Positions 46,510 to 59,898 of a DNA stretch of 64,000 nucleotides are shown piece after piece. Numbering within the stretch: the first letter of the stretch is position 1; every line of letters starts with the position of its first letter. Both the position numbers and the translations under genes were made by a program. This stretch comes from Gymnopus androsaceus JB14. Taxonomy: Eukaryota > Basidiomycota > Agaricomycetes > Agaricales > Omphalotaceae. The stretch is taken from positions 1-64,000 of the forward strand of contig ML769531.1 of NCBI GenBank assembly GCA_009733575.1, read 5' to 3'. The notes under the pieces are model-generated. The model was not told where the DNA came from and searched no databases. It saw only the letters and a list, made by a program, of their open reading frames with translations.

Positions 46510-49500
46510 ATGTCCGATGACGGAGGTCCCAGTCGAAAGCGACGAATTCTAAATTCCGCTTGCGATGAATGCCATCGTCGCAAAGGTGGGAGTTCTCCTG
46601 TTGTGATTCCGATATAATAAACGAATTCCCTAGTTCGATGTAGGTCTTGGATTCCACGCAGATTGTCCATAGTACCATTTACTCTCTTCCATTCCACAAA
46701 GGTGACGGCGACAACATGCCAGGCAATGTGTGCTCTGAATGCTTGACTATGAACTTGCAATGCACTCGCATGGTCACGAAAAAGGTGAGTTTTGCTCCGA
46801 TTCTGTGCTTCGATTGGCATCTGAATTTGGATTACCTCTAGAAACGTGGCCCCAAACTTGGGTACGAGCCTATTTAAACCCTGTAAGGCCAATACCAACT
46901 GGAAACAGATCCACTAGGAAACGTCGAATCAGCTTTCCTCAAGATTCCGTCCAATCTCTCATCACTGCTATCTTGACTGGCTCTGACACTTACACCGTGC
47001 CCAGCAGTCAAGATGAAGTTCGACGAATGTTGTTTGACCTAGCCAAGTACTCTCGAGACCTTGAGAAGGAGATAGATACCCTTCGTCGTGTGAAATCTAT
47101 AGAACCTCACTCCAGCACCACCTCGCCTCCTTCCTCCACACTTGCTACCGAACTTGAGGCTCCACCGCCCAGAAGTGAGATAGATCTAGATGAAGCTTTG
47201 GGTGACCGACTAGAAGGTCTTACTCTGAAACATTATCATGGGCGACATTTTGGTAAAAGCAGCCATTTCATGCTGTTATCAACTGCCCTTGACATGAGGG
47301 ATGATCTCAATGGTAAACCTCAACCAATATCTGTCCATATGAAGAGGTCCGATTTTTGGGATTTGAAGCCTGTGAGTTTTCTTCCTCTTTGCTTATACGC
47401 TCTCCAAAACTCTTGTAGTGGCACGTAGTAGAAGAGTACAAGCCAAGGCCTTACACGTTCCCTCCCGAGGACCTTCTTAAAAGTCTGGTCAGCCTGTATT
47501 TCCAATATTTCCATCCATTCTATCCGCTTCTCCAAAAACCGATATTCGAAAGGCAAGTCTTCGAGGAGAAGCTGTATTTGCACGATCGGAGTTTTGGCTC
47601 TGTTGTTCTCGCCGTTTGTGCACTATCATCTCGACATTCTGATGATTCTCGAGTCCTGTACGACGATACTACATCAAAGCACTCTGCAGGTTGGAAATAC
47701 TTCAACCAAATTGAATTCATACCGAAGAACTTTGTGGATTCACCAACTATTTTCGCATTACAAGTGTATCCAGTAGGTCTTCTCATCTTTAGTCGAGAAT
47801 ATTAGGCTTAAATTACTGCCAGCTGTCCATAACGTTTATGCATGCCACACATATGGCAGAGATATCTTGGGTGTTGATTGGGCCGGGCGTCCGTCTAGCA
47901 GAAACGATTGGTGTGCATCGCGCGGGATTTGGCAAAGGGAGAGATCCTATAGAAGTTGAGTTGTGGAAACGGGCATTCTGGCAACTCATAGGTTAGTGGC
48001 ACTACACCGATCTCAGACCTTTCTGACTGTGATGAGCTAGTATTCGACACGGCTTCTAGTATGTCGTTGGGTCGCCCAAGAACATCAAATACCAATGAGT
48101 GAGTTGCTTTCTTCATCCAAGTATTTCACAGATACTTATGGCCCTCATAGTCTGGATCTCGAGCTACCGACGAGTGAGCCACATTCGTCCAAATGGTTTG
48201 GTAGTGCTTATACGCTACTTGATAGTCTGCGACGATGAATATTGGGAAACTGAGAATGCGTTCAAACAACCTGAACACAAACCTTCCTATATGACATTCT
48301 GGATCCATTATATTCAGCTCATGGAAATAATTGGTTTTGCTCAACGGTCAATTGTATGTCTCTTCATAAATGACTGCAAAGTGCAACCTGACTAGTATGA
48401 CAGTACTCCGCGAGACGTTTAGATCCATGGGGTCCAACACCTCTTACGCCGAACGAATGGTATCAAAAAGCTGTCGTGGAGCTTGATTCGGCTTTGAACA
48501 AGTGGATGGATGCTCTCCCTGATCACTGTAGGCATACTTCAATTATTTCCTTGGTCTGCACCCTCACAGTCACTAGTGAAATATGACCCTCATCGCGAAA
48601 ACAGTGTATTCGCTCACCAGTCAGTAATGCTCTATACGGCATACTACTGGGCTCTTATACAACTACATCGGTGAGCGAGTGTGTCGATAATACATCGGCA
48701 GAAACTGATATGAACCCATAGTCCATTCATTCCTCGGCCAGGCCAAAAATCTATTCTGACTTTTCCGTCGTTGGCGATTTGCGCCAACAGTGCTCGAGCT
48801 TGTATCCACTTGCTGGATACTCACCACCAACAATATAACATGCGGTTGGCCCATCTTATGGTAAGCAGCTAACAATCTTGAACCCTGGTTCTGATATGTA
48901 TGTTCTTCCGTAGCCTCCTATCTTCACCTGTGCTATAGGTACGTATTTGCATTTGTGGTAGCACTTTCAGCGAATGATATCTCTCTAGTCGTTCTTATCA
49001 ATCTTTGGAGAGGAATTCGAGCCAAGGTATCTTTTAATGCAACCAAAGAAATGAACGACGTAGAAAGATGTCTTGCAATGCTGTCTTTGTACGAAGACAG
49101 GTTTGAAATGGCTGGTCGACTGCGGCGAGTAACATTGAAATATAGCGATCTGGGAATACCTTTATAACCGTCGATAATTTTCTAGGGACATCCTTCTCTC
49201 TGTAATTTCTGCGAGTCAGTTACCGGCGATGGAGGAAATACCATCTTCGAAACGCGGTCGAAGTCCGGATATCACTGGTTCATCCTCTGCGAATGACACC
49301 CCAGAGGTCGCGCCGCAAGTCAGAAACGAAACTACTTCTCGACCGATTGCTGGCTCTCAGCGAGTGTCTACTTCGCAATACAGCAACTCCACTGAAATTA
49401 CGCCAGACCCGTTCAATTTCGGGTACTCCGACGCTCAATGGGGTCTGCCATTCACTTCAAACGAACTAGGTGGCATGCCTATCCATCATGATATGGATAT

Positions 49501-49771
49501 GAACTTTGATTCGGACAATACTGCCTACCAGAGCAAGTCAAGCAATTCGTTGGCCACTGAACCAAGTTACGAGTTCAGCCCGGGTAGGTCATGCAATAAC
49601 AAGTTTCACATTCACGTTCCAATTCCCTTTTTACAGGTCAATTCACAAACAAAGGCCCAAGGCAAGTTCGTCACCCGTATTTTTCCTCACATTACTGATG
49701 GACTCTTCAGCCAAGACGAATGGAACAATTTCATGAAAGATGTGGATGCATTGCTATCACAACTAGTATAG
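46510..49771 (+). CDS. PriB-like Zn2Cys6 transcription factor A
   Basis: Zinc-cluster regulator with fungal-specific middle domain; targets unknown. The cluster spans three exons: SACDECHRRK, VRC, then DGDNMPGNVCSECLTMNLQC. The loop between Cys 3 and 4 is long (about 10 residues), as in PriB-type proteins. Basic residues and a coiled coil follow (LFDLAKYSRDLEKEIDTLRR). The middle domain shows SLVSLYFQYFHPFYPLLQKP, FERQVFEEKLYLHDRSF, SKHSAGWKYFNQIEF, EVELWKRAFWQL, CDDEYWE, and INLWRGIRAKVSF. The C terminus ends QDEWNNFMKDVDALLSQLV, a short acidic/hydrophobic motif shared by its relatives. Many short introns; all junctions I followed keep the frame. It converges on regulator B, 104 bases away. 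Confidence 0.85.
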
Positions 49772-49875
49772 AAACTAACACAAAGATGTACATTATTTTT
49801 TAGGTTTTACAATGTTTTAAAGTATAGTAAGTTGGTCTAATAGCAAATTTTACCAAAGATGATCTCGTTTGAATT

Positions 49876-52850
49876 TTAATTCGCAGTCTGCGAAAGCAAG
49901 TCATCAACCAAGGTCATGAAAGAATCCCAATCTTCTTGGCTATTTCTAGAAGTAAGCAACATTTTAGATTTTGGCAGAAGAGGGAACACACTTGTAATCT
50001 GACATTCCTGGATTGCTTGCCTCGTCGCTTGATGATAGTCCCATATAAGGAGGTTCAAATGATGCGATTGAAGGTAAAGGAATTGCAGGCGGAATCTCAA
50101 AGGAAAGCGGCCCAGAAGGCATCGCGAACGGCGCTGAGTGTTCTTCATGAGTCTCCTGTGATTCCCCGTCCCTGGTACGCTTCAAGAAATTTTGCCGGGA
50201 AAGTGACGGGATTTGACTAGCAGACATAATCGCTTGGAGCACATCTCTACAAGATGTGTCAACAATTCAGAAACCAGAATCCCAGTCAAATGCGCACCGA
50301 AAGCGGCCTGGCATTTCAAACCTAGAGAAGGAGTCATAAAAATGCTTCATGCGCATGGTACGGCCATCGGATACCTTTCCTCATATAAGCTCATGACATT
50401 CATGCATGCATGAACTTCAGCTAAATCCTTTCCAGGGTCCAAAGCGGAATTCATCCATGTCTGTTTCCAGATATTGATAAGGAGTAATACTGCACTCAGA
50501 AACGCTACGGGCTATAAGAAAGTCAGACAACGGGCTAAGGATGACTGGGATTGGGCCTACTATCATATGTGGCATCATGACGAAGTCGGGGCGCTGATGA
50601 TAGATAAGGAGAACATGAATGAAGCTGCGCGCGGCATTCGTACAGATAGCCAGAGAAGAAAAGCTCAGCTGAGATACTGGTCCTGGACGAATCCACCAAG
50701 CGTGGACCCGCATTTGAAAATAGAGCAATACCGTTCGTAGCATCACAGACTGTCGAAAAAAGACTGTATTCGGATTGTGCGGATCCCAGCGCACTGTATA
50801 AAAAATGTGTTGGATCAAGAAAAGACTTTCAAAGTGGAGATGTAACTTACGGTGGTCAGGCGTAGAGTCCACCCATTGGTTGATCGTCGAGTCCAATTTG
50901 TGCAAGGCTTGTTGAAGAGCCTCTGGCGCTGATTCGGACCAATTCGGAAGCTCCGCCCTTAGTATAGAGGGCTGTAAGAAATGAATAAGCATTTGACAGT
51001 AAAAAAGGCCGAGACTGAAGTACAATATAGCTCTGAGAACGTCCAGCAAAGTGAAAAAGTCGAAGGAAATGGTTCCAGTAAGCGACATAGGATGGTTGTC
51101 CGGGTGGTTGCACAAAAGTCAGTCCAGTGTCAGACGCGATCCAGTATAGGTCGTCGCATTCTATAAGATGATCCAGATCATAGCTGTGGCATTAAAAAAA
51201 ACATGGTTAAGTCTAACTGTCAGGAGAAGCGAAAATGAAATGACACACTCATCCTCAGTGGTCGCTCTGGGACGACCTGTAGCTGCACTTTGTAAGAAAT
51301 CTAAAACGACCAGGATCCAGTATGCACGCTTCCACAACTCGCGCTCAACCCTCTCTTGATGAGTTTTCCCTGGTGGCTGTTTTCTGTGCGCGCCAAGCTC
51401 CTGTGCGAACCTTATACCCATGCCAATGAGAGACGAAGTCATGTCACCAAGAGGCGTTGGTTGTAGGAACAAGGTAGAAAGCTGACATTTAAAGAATAAG
51501 CTTCAAGCCAAACTATCAGTGTTGGGTACCGACCACGTAAAGTTGGATTTCAAACAGCGATGCGGGTTGGATAAGCTTGGCGCGAGCAAGACGAATCTGT
51601 TGGAAGTATTTCCATCCTGCAGAACGTTCCGACTGACTTCCTTCATACAGATTACGGGGATCTCTGCAGTGCCTTGATCCTAAGGAGCAAACGGCCAGGA
51701 GAGTGGCAGCAAACGTTGGATCACGTAGATGCAACTTCTCCTCAAAAACCTGCTGCTTGAATATTGGACCATTAAGAAGAGGAAAGTAGGGATTTACGCA
51801 GGCGAAATATGTGGAAATGAGCTGTTGCATAAGGTCATCTGAGGAGCAGTTCAACGATCATAGTCTTACAAGAAGAAGAAATGTACACACCTTCGGGGAA
51901 CGTATATACTGGGTCTTCTGGTTCATGAAATCTTATGCCACTGGTAATCATTAGACGCGGTAAACAAACATTGGCAACTAACTCACAGGAGACCGAGTCC
52001 AAAATTCAGCCCTTTGTTGTTTACTGGACATGACACGGCTTTCGGCCCCATTCACCTCGTCCCGAATGTCGAGTGCAGTTCGCAAGATCAATTGACTTGT
52101 GGGAGTAACATGCCGCCGACGAAAGTTACCTAGAGCGATGTTATTGACACGGTTTACCAGAGAGTCCACTACACTAATCTCTTCCTCTTCCTCCTTCTCT
52201 TCCTCAGCATTGGACACTTGATTTGACTCCAGCGTAGGTGGAGGTGAAGATCGAGGTGCTTGGAGAACAGGAAGAAGTCGGTACATCCAGAGGCCGAAGG
52301 CGATCCAGTTCGGTTTCGAGAGTGCGCGCATACTTTGAAATGTCAACTAGCATAGTTCTGATTATTTTGAAATCTTCAGGAATGGCGAAACTCAAAGGAG
52401 CAGAAAGGATCTTGTAGACGAGATTTTTGGCATCGGAAGGAGGTTTCCGCTTGTAACTGAGGGTATATAAGTAAACACCGATTGAGGTGTATCTCTGAAC
52501 ACACCCTATTTTGGGCCCGCGTTTCTGTCGATCGGGAGTCAAGATGAGATATCAGGGCAAAGAATCAATCCAGCACGCACCTGGTTCTGCACTGAATGTT
52601 TACACTCGACTTTCAAGGCCAAACAATTCGAGCATACACCGTTTGGCATCGCATTACTGTTACCTGCAGACATTTAGTTCCTGCCCAATGATGACCCGTT
52701 GTTTGCTCTCACATTTAACTGTCGTAGAATCATCAGTACTATCACTCTAGCTCGTTAGGCAGTATTACCCTTCCTACGATGGCACTCGTCACAAGCCTTT
52801 GTAGCCCTTCGCTTCGCGGATGGGGGGCCCTGGCCTTCATCCTCTGGCAT
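49876..52850 (-). CDS. PriB-like Zn2Cys6 transcription factor B
   Basis: Starts MPEDEGQGPPSAKRRATKAC with the first half of the cluster, CDECHRRK; the next pieces give VKC, then GNSNAMPNGVCSNCLALKVE and the final Cys. Middle-domain blocks are TYFACVNPYFPLLNGPIFKQ, SERSAGWKYFQQIRLARAKL, RELWKRAYWILVVLDFL, WDPHNPNTVFFRQSVML, and LLLINIWKQTWMNSALDPGK. The end is NSQEDWDSFMTLVDDLLSQT. An intron after SLYEER restores FEMPGRF, matching regulator A at the same place. It is most similar to regulator C next door, in tandem on the same strand, so the pair probably arose by local duplication. No break seen. Confidence 0.85.
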
Positions 52851-53197
52851 GCTTCAATATTCAAGGAATGTGGAAAAAGAGCGAGTTTTCGGCGTTAACG
52901 AAGTTGGCGTCTATTTACTACAAGCCGCACTGCAGCGGCATCCACTTTTCTCGTTCTTGGCCAGAAATATCAATTCTAGTACTAAATCATAGAAGCGCTA
53001 AATGGGAACGAACGGACGACCACTTCTGCGGGTGTCTGCACCCTATACTGTCCGATATTTTTTGTTCCAGTCGATTCTTTGGAACTAATAGTACAAGAGT
53101 CGCCAGAGTTCACTCGTCCGGCATTCAAACTGGGACCAATACACCTACTCATCTAGAGTAGGGTGTTAGTCTAATAAAATCTAATCTTAAAAAATTA
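52851..53197. other. Spacer between regulators B and C
   Basis: 347 bases between the start of B and the stop of C; presumed promoter of B. Nothing else seen. Confidence 0.4.
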
Positions 53198-56193
53198 CTA
53201 AAAGACATGGTCTTGATTTGAATCGGAAGTCTGTGAAAGCAACTCATCAACCAGAGTCATGAAAGAATCCCAGTCTTCTTGACTATTTGCAGAGGTGAGC
53301 GACATTTTAGCAGAAGAGGAAGCAGCATACTTATAATCTGACAGTCCTGGGTTGCTTGCCTCGTGGTCTGATGACAGTCCCATATAGAGAGGCTCAAGGA
53401 TTCCGGGGGATGAAATTGCAGGAGACATTTCAAAGGAAAGCTCAGAAGGCATAGTGAAAGGCGCTGAACACCTATCATTAAGGGGTGTCTCCTGTAATTC
53501 TCCGTCTCTGGTACGCTTCAAGATATTTTGTCGAGAAAGCGACGGGATTCGGCTAACGGACATAACTGCTCGGAGCACATCTCTATTAGCAATGCGTCAA
53601 CGATTCAAAAATCAGAATACCAGACAAGTAGTATGAGCTCTCACCGTAAACGGCCTGCATTTTCCGACCTGGAGAAGGAGTCAGAGAATGTTCATGCGCA
53701 TGGTATATCCATTGAATACCTTTCCTCATACAAGCTCATGATATCCAAGCATACATGAACCTGAGCTAAATCCTTTCCAGGGTCCAAAGCAGAATTCATC
53801 CACGTCTGTTTCCAGATGTTTATAAGAAGTAACACTGCACTTAGAAAGGCTGCAGGCTATAAGACAGTCAGTCATTGGCTAACGATGACTGGGATTAGGC
53901 TTACTATCATATATGGTAACATGATGAAGTCCGGGCGCTGATGGTAGACAAGGAGAATGTGAATGAAGTTCCGCGCAGAATTTGCACACGTGGTCAGAGA
54001 AGAGAAACTCAGCAAAGATACTGGTCCTGGACGAATCCACCGGGCATGAACTTGCATTTGAAAAAATAACAACTCGGTTTGCAGCATTGCAGACTGCTGG
54101 AAAAAGATTGTATTTGGATTGTGCGGATCCCAGCGTACTGCAGGAGAACTGTCAAGAAAAGACAAATTAAAGATTGATCTTGCTTACAGTGGCCAGGTAT
54201 AGAGTCTGTCCATGCGTTGGTCGCCAGAGCCAACGTCATCAAGGTTTTTTCAAGAAGCTCCGGTGACGACTCGGCCCAACCTGAAAGTTCCGATTTTCGC
54301 ATAGAAGGCTGCAGAGAATGGTTAGTTGCCTGGATAGTAGGGTTAAGAAGGACTCACAATATAACGCCTAACATTACCAACAATCTGTAGGAACCGAAGG
54401 AAATGATTCCAGTAAGCGACATAAGATGCTTGTCCGGATGGTTGCACGAAGGAGAATCCGGTATTGGACTCGATCCAGTATTCATCATCACATTCTATAG
54501 GAAAATCCAGATCATAACTGTAAGATTGTGAATAAGCTGAGTCTAGCCGTAAGATGATGTGAAAGTGAAACTACAAACTCATCCTCAGTGGTCGCTCTGG
54601 GCCGACCCGTACCTCCACTTTTGAAAAAATCTAAAGCGACCAGAACCCAGTATGCACGCTTCCACAGTTCTTGTTCAACCCTCTCTTGATGAGTTTTTCC
54701 TGCGGGTTGTTTTCTGTGCACCCCAACCTCTTGTGCAAATATTATACCCATGCCAATAAGGGAGGAACTCATGTCACTGAGAGGAGTCGCGTGCAAGAAC
54801 AAGGAACAAAGCTAAGATTCAAAGAATCAGCATCTAGATGAACTATTGAATAGTACTGGGCACCGACCGTGTAGAGTTGGATTTCAAACAAAGATGCAGG
54901 TTGGATAAGTTTAGCTCTAGCGAGGCGAATCTGCTGGAAGTATTTCCACCCCGCAGAGCGTTCTGACTGACTTCCATCATACAGTGTGCGAGAATCTTTG
55001 CAATGTCGTGATCCTAAGGAGCAAACTGCCAGGAGAGTTGCAGCAAACATCGGATTGCTTCTATGCAGTTTCTCCTCGAAAACTTGTTGCTTGAATATTG
55101 GTCCATTGAGCAGAGGGAAGAACATGTTTATGTTGGAGAAAAATAAGGAAACGAGCTGTTGCATAAGGTCATCTGCGGAATAGTTCAGCGATTATTGTCT
55201 CTCGTGAGGTAAAGGATGCACCTTCAGGAAAAACATATTCTGGGTCTTCGGGCTCATAGATTTTATGCCACTGCGAAAAGCGTTGGTCACCAGAGGCAGA
55301 GAATAGATGACAGCAACCAGCTTACAGGAGACCTTGTCCAAAATTCTGTTCTTTGTTGCTGACTGGACATGACACGGCTTTCAGACCCATTCAGCTCGTC
55401 CCGAATGTCGAGCGCAATTCGTAAGAGCTTTTGGCTTGGGTGGGTGACGTTTTGTCGACGAAAGCTCCCTAGACCGATATTCTCGATACGACTTGCAAGA
55501 GAGTCCACCACATCAACACTCTCCTCTTCTTCAGTGTCGACTTCGAATCCTTGGTTTGATTCCGGAGTACTAGACGGAACTGAAGGTGGGGATCTCACGT
55601 TACTTGAAGAGGGAGTGGGTATCGCCCGAGAAAGAAGCCCGTCTAGTTTAGTTTCGAGGGTGCGCGCATACTTTGAGATATCAACTAGCATATCTCTGAT
55701 GGCTTGAAAATCTTCCGGAATGGGGAAACTCAGAGGAGCCGCAAGGATTTTATAGACGAGCGTTTTGGCGTCGGACGGTTGTCTTCGCTTGTAGCTGCAT
55801 ATAATCGTTAAGCAAGCAGATACTGAAGCTTCTTCACTAACCCTTTTTTGGGCCCGCGTTTCTGCAGCATGGAATAAGGATTAGATATTGTACAACAAGG
55901 AATCCACTATCACATACTTGATTCTGCAGTGAATGTTCACACTCAACATTCGAGGCCAAACAGTTCGAGCATACACCGTTTGGCATCGCATCACTGTTAC
56001 CTGCATACACTCTAATTAGATGCTGCAAAGCAGCCCGTGGACTGACTCTCACATTTAACTGTCGTAGAGTCATTAGTACTAGTAATCATTGATTCCATCA
56101 GGTAGTATTACCTTTCTTACGACGGCACTCATCGCAAGCCTTGGAGGCCCTTCGCTTCGCAGGCGGGGCGCCCTGAATTTCATCTTCTGCCAT
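53198..56193 (-). CDS. PriB-like Zn2Cys6 transcription factor C
   Basis: Tandem paralogue of regulator B. It starts MAEDEIQGAPPAKRRASKAC with CDECRRKK, and the second half of the cluster is GNSDAMPNGVCSNCLASNVE then C. Middle-domain blocks are LFFSNINMFFPLLNGPIFKQ, SERSAGWKYFQQIRLARAKL, QELWKRAYWVLVALDFF and WDPHNPNTIFFQQSAML. The end is NSQEDWDSFMTLVDELLSQT followed by SDSNQDHVF. Intron positions match B. Linker sequences differ most, as expected for these proteins. A possible short promoter region lies between it and the hydrolase gene at 57 kb. Confidence 0.84.
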
Positions 56194-57055
56194 ACTTGTT
56201 CAACGACGGTGCTGCGGATAGAAGAGACAAAGTTCGGCGTCTATTTACTGCAAGCACTTAGCGCCCGTAAAGATCATTAACTTGAAAGGAACTTTCAAGT
56301 GCATATACTTACACTGCATTCTCTCTTTCTGAACCAGTTACACAACCCAGCACCCACACCGCAGGGCTTCATCACGCTCTCTCCTCTCCAACTAGCCCAC
56401 CCCGAGCTTGCTAACAAAAACAGTCCGGCCGACTCCGGGTCTGGTCCGCATGGGGATGTAATCCGTCTGCGGCACTTTTAGCCCTCGACCACGATCCCTG
56501 CATAATGTTCACATACTTTAGCTACATTATAGTTACACATGACCTGTAAGTAAAGTAGAGCCTACCGCAGCACGACATAGGCCCCTGAAGGGGCCTAATG
56601 TGCGGAATATGACATATCTATCTATCTATCTACTTACACTGCAGTAATCGTAACACATATTGCAGCAACACGGTAATGCACAGTACTACTACGGCCGTCA
56701 GCTGGTGTGACTATATTCACATTTTACACATTTTAGTCTTCCCTAGGCAAACCGCTGATATACGGAGACTCTGGGAGACCTTTTCCGTCTCATCGATGAG
56801 ACAAAGAAATTTTAGCACATTGTAGGGGACCTGCCGCGATGGGGAGAAGACGACTAGTAGGCGATGAAGAGGACGAGCAGGAGGCTTTAGGATTTTCTTT
56901 TTTCTTCTTTCCATTATGGACCATTTGCGGTGACTGGTCGCTGCTTAATCGGGCCGAGCATGGCTGGAGTACAGCAGAAGTTCGCTACCATATGCTAATG
57001 CACAAAGGCTAAAAAAAAACACCAAAGATCTACGACACCGAGACCAACTTTCCAA
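56194..57055. other. Intergenic region
   Basis: Contains a small perfect hairpin near 56578-56599 (TAGGCCCCT, GA, AGGGGCCTA) and a TATC run near 56617. No gene seen. Confidence 0.4.
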
Positions 57056-58221
57056 CTACACCCCGTTCCTCTTCAAAAACTCAATCATCTTACTCGCAAT
57101 CTCATCCAAATGATTCTCCAACGAAAAATGCCCTCCATCAACAAAGTGGACCTCTGCCTTTGGGAGGACAGTTTTGAACGCTTCAGCTCCGGGGGGGATG
57201 AAAAACGCATCGTTCTTGCCCCAAATTGCCAGGAGGGGAGGTTGATGCTCTCGGAAGTATTCGTGGAAGGAGGGGTAAGCAATGACGTTGGTTTGGTCTA
57301 TAGTAAATAAAGGAAGTAGTTCAAGTTGGGTATGTAGAAGTCAAGAGATTGGAAAAGAAACGCACAGTTCAAGAAAATATCCAATTGGATGTCGGCATTT
57401 CCTGGACGATCCATCAAGGCTTGGTCGAGATGGTATGTCTCCGGAGGGATTCTCTCGGGGTGAGCCTCTCCTGATTCGTACTAACAGGCAGTCATTGGTC
57501 AGAACAGAAGATCAAAGATAAATTGGGCAGTGTGCGTACCTGTGACTTTGTCGAGGCGAATTTGGTCAACCCCGCTATAGCTTGACGGTTGGCAAACGTT
57601 GGCTCCTCCCAGTACTTGAAGATAGGCTTCCAGACATCACCGAAACCCGCTTTGAAGGCGTTTCCGTTCTGAGAGACAATCGCTGTGATAGCAGATGGTC
57701 GAGCGAGTGCCAATCTGTAGAGAATGTATGGATGAGCATGCAGCTCCCATATCATAAGAGACTTCGGACTGACCTTCAATCCAACTGGGGCTCCGTAATC
57801 AAAGATGTATATGGCGTATTTCTTCAAGTTCAAAGCATCAACGAAAACCTCAATAGTCTTTCCAAAGTTATCAAACGTGTATTCGTATTTTCGGGTTTCC
57901 GGAACCTCTGCTCAACGCACAGTTAGCGTTAGGAGGGTATAGAAATGAACTGCGACGTACTGGTAAATCCAAAAGCCAGGAAGATCAGGCGCCTAAAATC
58001 CAAGAGTCAACAACATTGAGGTAGAATAGGAGAAGAGACTAGTATGCACGTACAATAACGCGGTAATCTCCCGCCAACTTCGTGATCAGATTGCGGTATT
58101 GGAAGGACGAGGTCGGGAATCCATGAAGAAGGAGTACGACTGGTGCATCCTTTTTGCCTGCTTCACGATAGAATACCTCGACTCCGTCGGCTTCGATGGT
58201 GAGTACTTGAGTTGCGGACAT
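57056..58221 (-). CDS. Alpha/beta hydrolase, epoxide hydrolase/haloalkane dehalogenase-like
   Basis: Soluble alpha/beta-hydrolase of the epoxide-hydrolase group. Starts MSATQVLTIEADGVEVFYRE. The oxyanion motif is LLLHGFPTSSFQYRNLI, the nucleophile elbow is IYIFDYGAPVGLRLA (Asp), and the C-terminal His is in VDGGHFSLENHLDEIA. The acid residue is probably in AIWGKNDAFFIPPGAEAF. The order and spacing match the family. Short GT-AG introns interrupt it after YRVI and around the elbow. Many relatives are called haloalkane dehalogenase or epoxide hydrolase without proof; the substrate is unknown. A further in-frame ATG 25 codons upstream exists, but the chosen start matches the family. Confidence 0.88.
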
Positions 58222-58508
58222 ACTACGGTCAGTTAGGGTGATTGTGCTGAGAAAGATCGCTCGAGAATAGATTCCTGGGCACTTTTCGATGCTCAAGATT
58301 GGTCCTTTTATACTGCTAGCACGTACAGTAGTTGATCATGCATGACTTGAAGCAAAAGTCTTAGAAATGCTTTAGTCAGCTCAGTCGACGTAGTCGGATC
58401 GAGCGGGCATGCGTACCTCTTAGACCGTAAGTATGTCGGAAATGGATTCCTAATCTTTGTGGTCGTGGAGAATGAGGATTGAGGATTAATCGATAACCAA
58501 GTGATAAA

Positions 58509-58770
58509 TCTTCCGAGTCCGAATGCTTTGAAATCGCCAAAACCAACTCCTTGCTACTTCGACTCTTGGTATAGATCCTGAATTCAAGGAGGAAGGAAGA
58601 AAAACTAGACCGGCTTGGGAGACCGATCGCAATTTCCGAGTCCGAATGCTTTGAAACCGCAAAAATAAACTCCTTCAATCAATCTTGCGATACTTATAGA
58701 TCCTGCTTTTGGGAGACAATTCAAAGCACAAAGAGGAAGGAAGGAAAACCAGGCCGGCTTGGGAAACCGT
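58509..58770. repeat. Imperfect tandem duplication of about 125-140 bp
   Basis: TTCCGAGTCCGAATGCTTTG and the surrounding bases occur near 58508 and 58635. The block GAGGAAGGAAGAAAAACTAG..CCGGCTTGGGAGACCG recurs in diverged form near 58735. Together these suggest two units of a duplicated noncoding segment. Confidence 0.55.
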
Positions 58771-58886
58771 TTTCTAACTGGAAAGCCGGGTTGAGCGTCG
58801 GTGTTCTAACTGGATAGCCAAAGCCAGGTATAGATTATAATGATAATACAGCAAATAGGACAGCAAGTTAAAAGAACTCTTCATCA

Positions 58887-59719
58887 CTATTCCCGTTGTA
58901 TAAGCGCTAAAAGTCCCAAGGAACCCAGTAGTGCGTATTTGAGTTGAGGGAAGTCGTTCTGCAGAGGAAATTAGCAAAGGAAATCAGTGAAATGTACGCG
59001 TCTAAGCTCACCATGGCGATCGTGACGTATCCAACGTAGGGTAGAAATCTGTAGACGAATTAGACCATAAAAGCAAGCGGCGCAATATTCCAGTGATACT
59101 GACCCTCGAACCTTGCCCACAATATGTTTGCGCTCCAGCCAATCTAGTCCTTGGTAGAGCTCAATGTCGTCCACATGGTTATTATCTCCTTTGGTCAATA
59201 GTAGTTGATCACCAGCAGTTTTTAAATCCAAGCTGCAAGATGTAAGAGTGTATACATGCGACGTAACGCAAGATAGACTAACCCAGAAATCTTGAATGGA
59301 GAAGAGACATCGTGCGTTTCCATTACACGATGGACAATTGGAATGTCGGCTCCTGGAATCTTGTACACAGTAATGTCGCCTGTATGATACCGTTCAACTG
59401 GAGGGTTGGTCAAGAAAAGCAAATCGCCGCGGTAGAATGCTGGTTCCATAGATCCACTATGTGGGTTGTCAACAAAGAGAAAAGTACTTTACTTGTTTTA
59501 TGAAGCGCACCTAAGGACCACTACAATGGGAGATTCTGTGTTTGTTATTAAACCCAATGCTTTCCAAATCATCAACCCAGACGCGATCACTGAGGCAAAG
59601 TTCAAAACTTGTAGTAGAACCTATTCGTGAAAAAAAATTAGCGAGAATTTAGAGGTTTGAAAACTGCGTACGTGGCGAAAACCAAGCCTTCGAAAGGCTT
59701 TCAGTTCCTCGGTGAACAT
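58887..59719 (-). CDS. SEC11: Signal peptidase complex catalytic subunit SEC11
   Basis: ER signal peptidase that removes signal sequences. The N terminus [20 protein letters not shown] leads into the single membrane anchor ([20 protein letters not shown]). The catalytic Ser is in [19 protein letters not shown], the His in [13 protein letters not shown], and the Asp in [16 protein letters not shown]. The C terminus is [20 protein letters not shown] then [15 protein letters not shown]. The length of about 185 residues fits the family, and five short introns join cleanly. It is divergent from FOL1, sharing a 179-bp promoter region. Confidence 0.94.
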
Positions 59720-59898
59720 GGTTGGCGAAGGGTTTGAGTCGAGAGTAGGAGGTTTGATGGAACGAAAGATGAGAAAGGATTGGGGATTCGGGAAGCTGAC
59801 ACGCTGCTAGACGCCCAAAGACACGTTGGGGGACCGGAACCATCGGAACGACTTGTCCGAATTGCTTCGTCATCCAATCTGGCACATCGGTCTCATAC

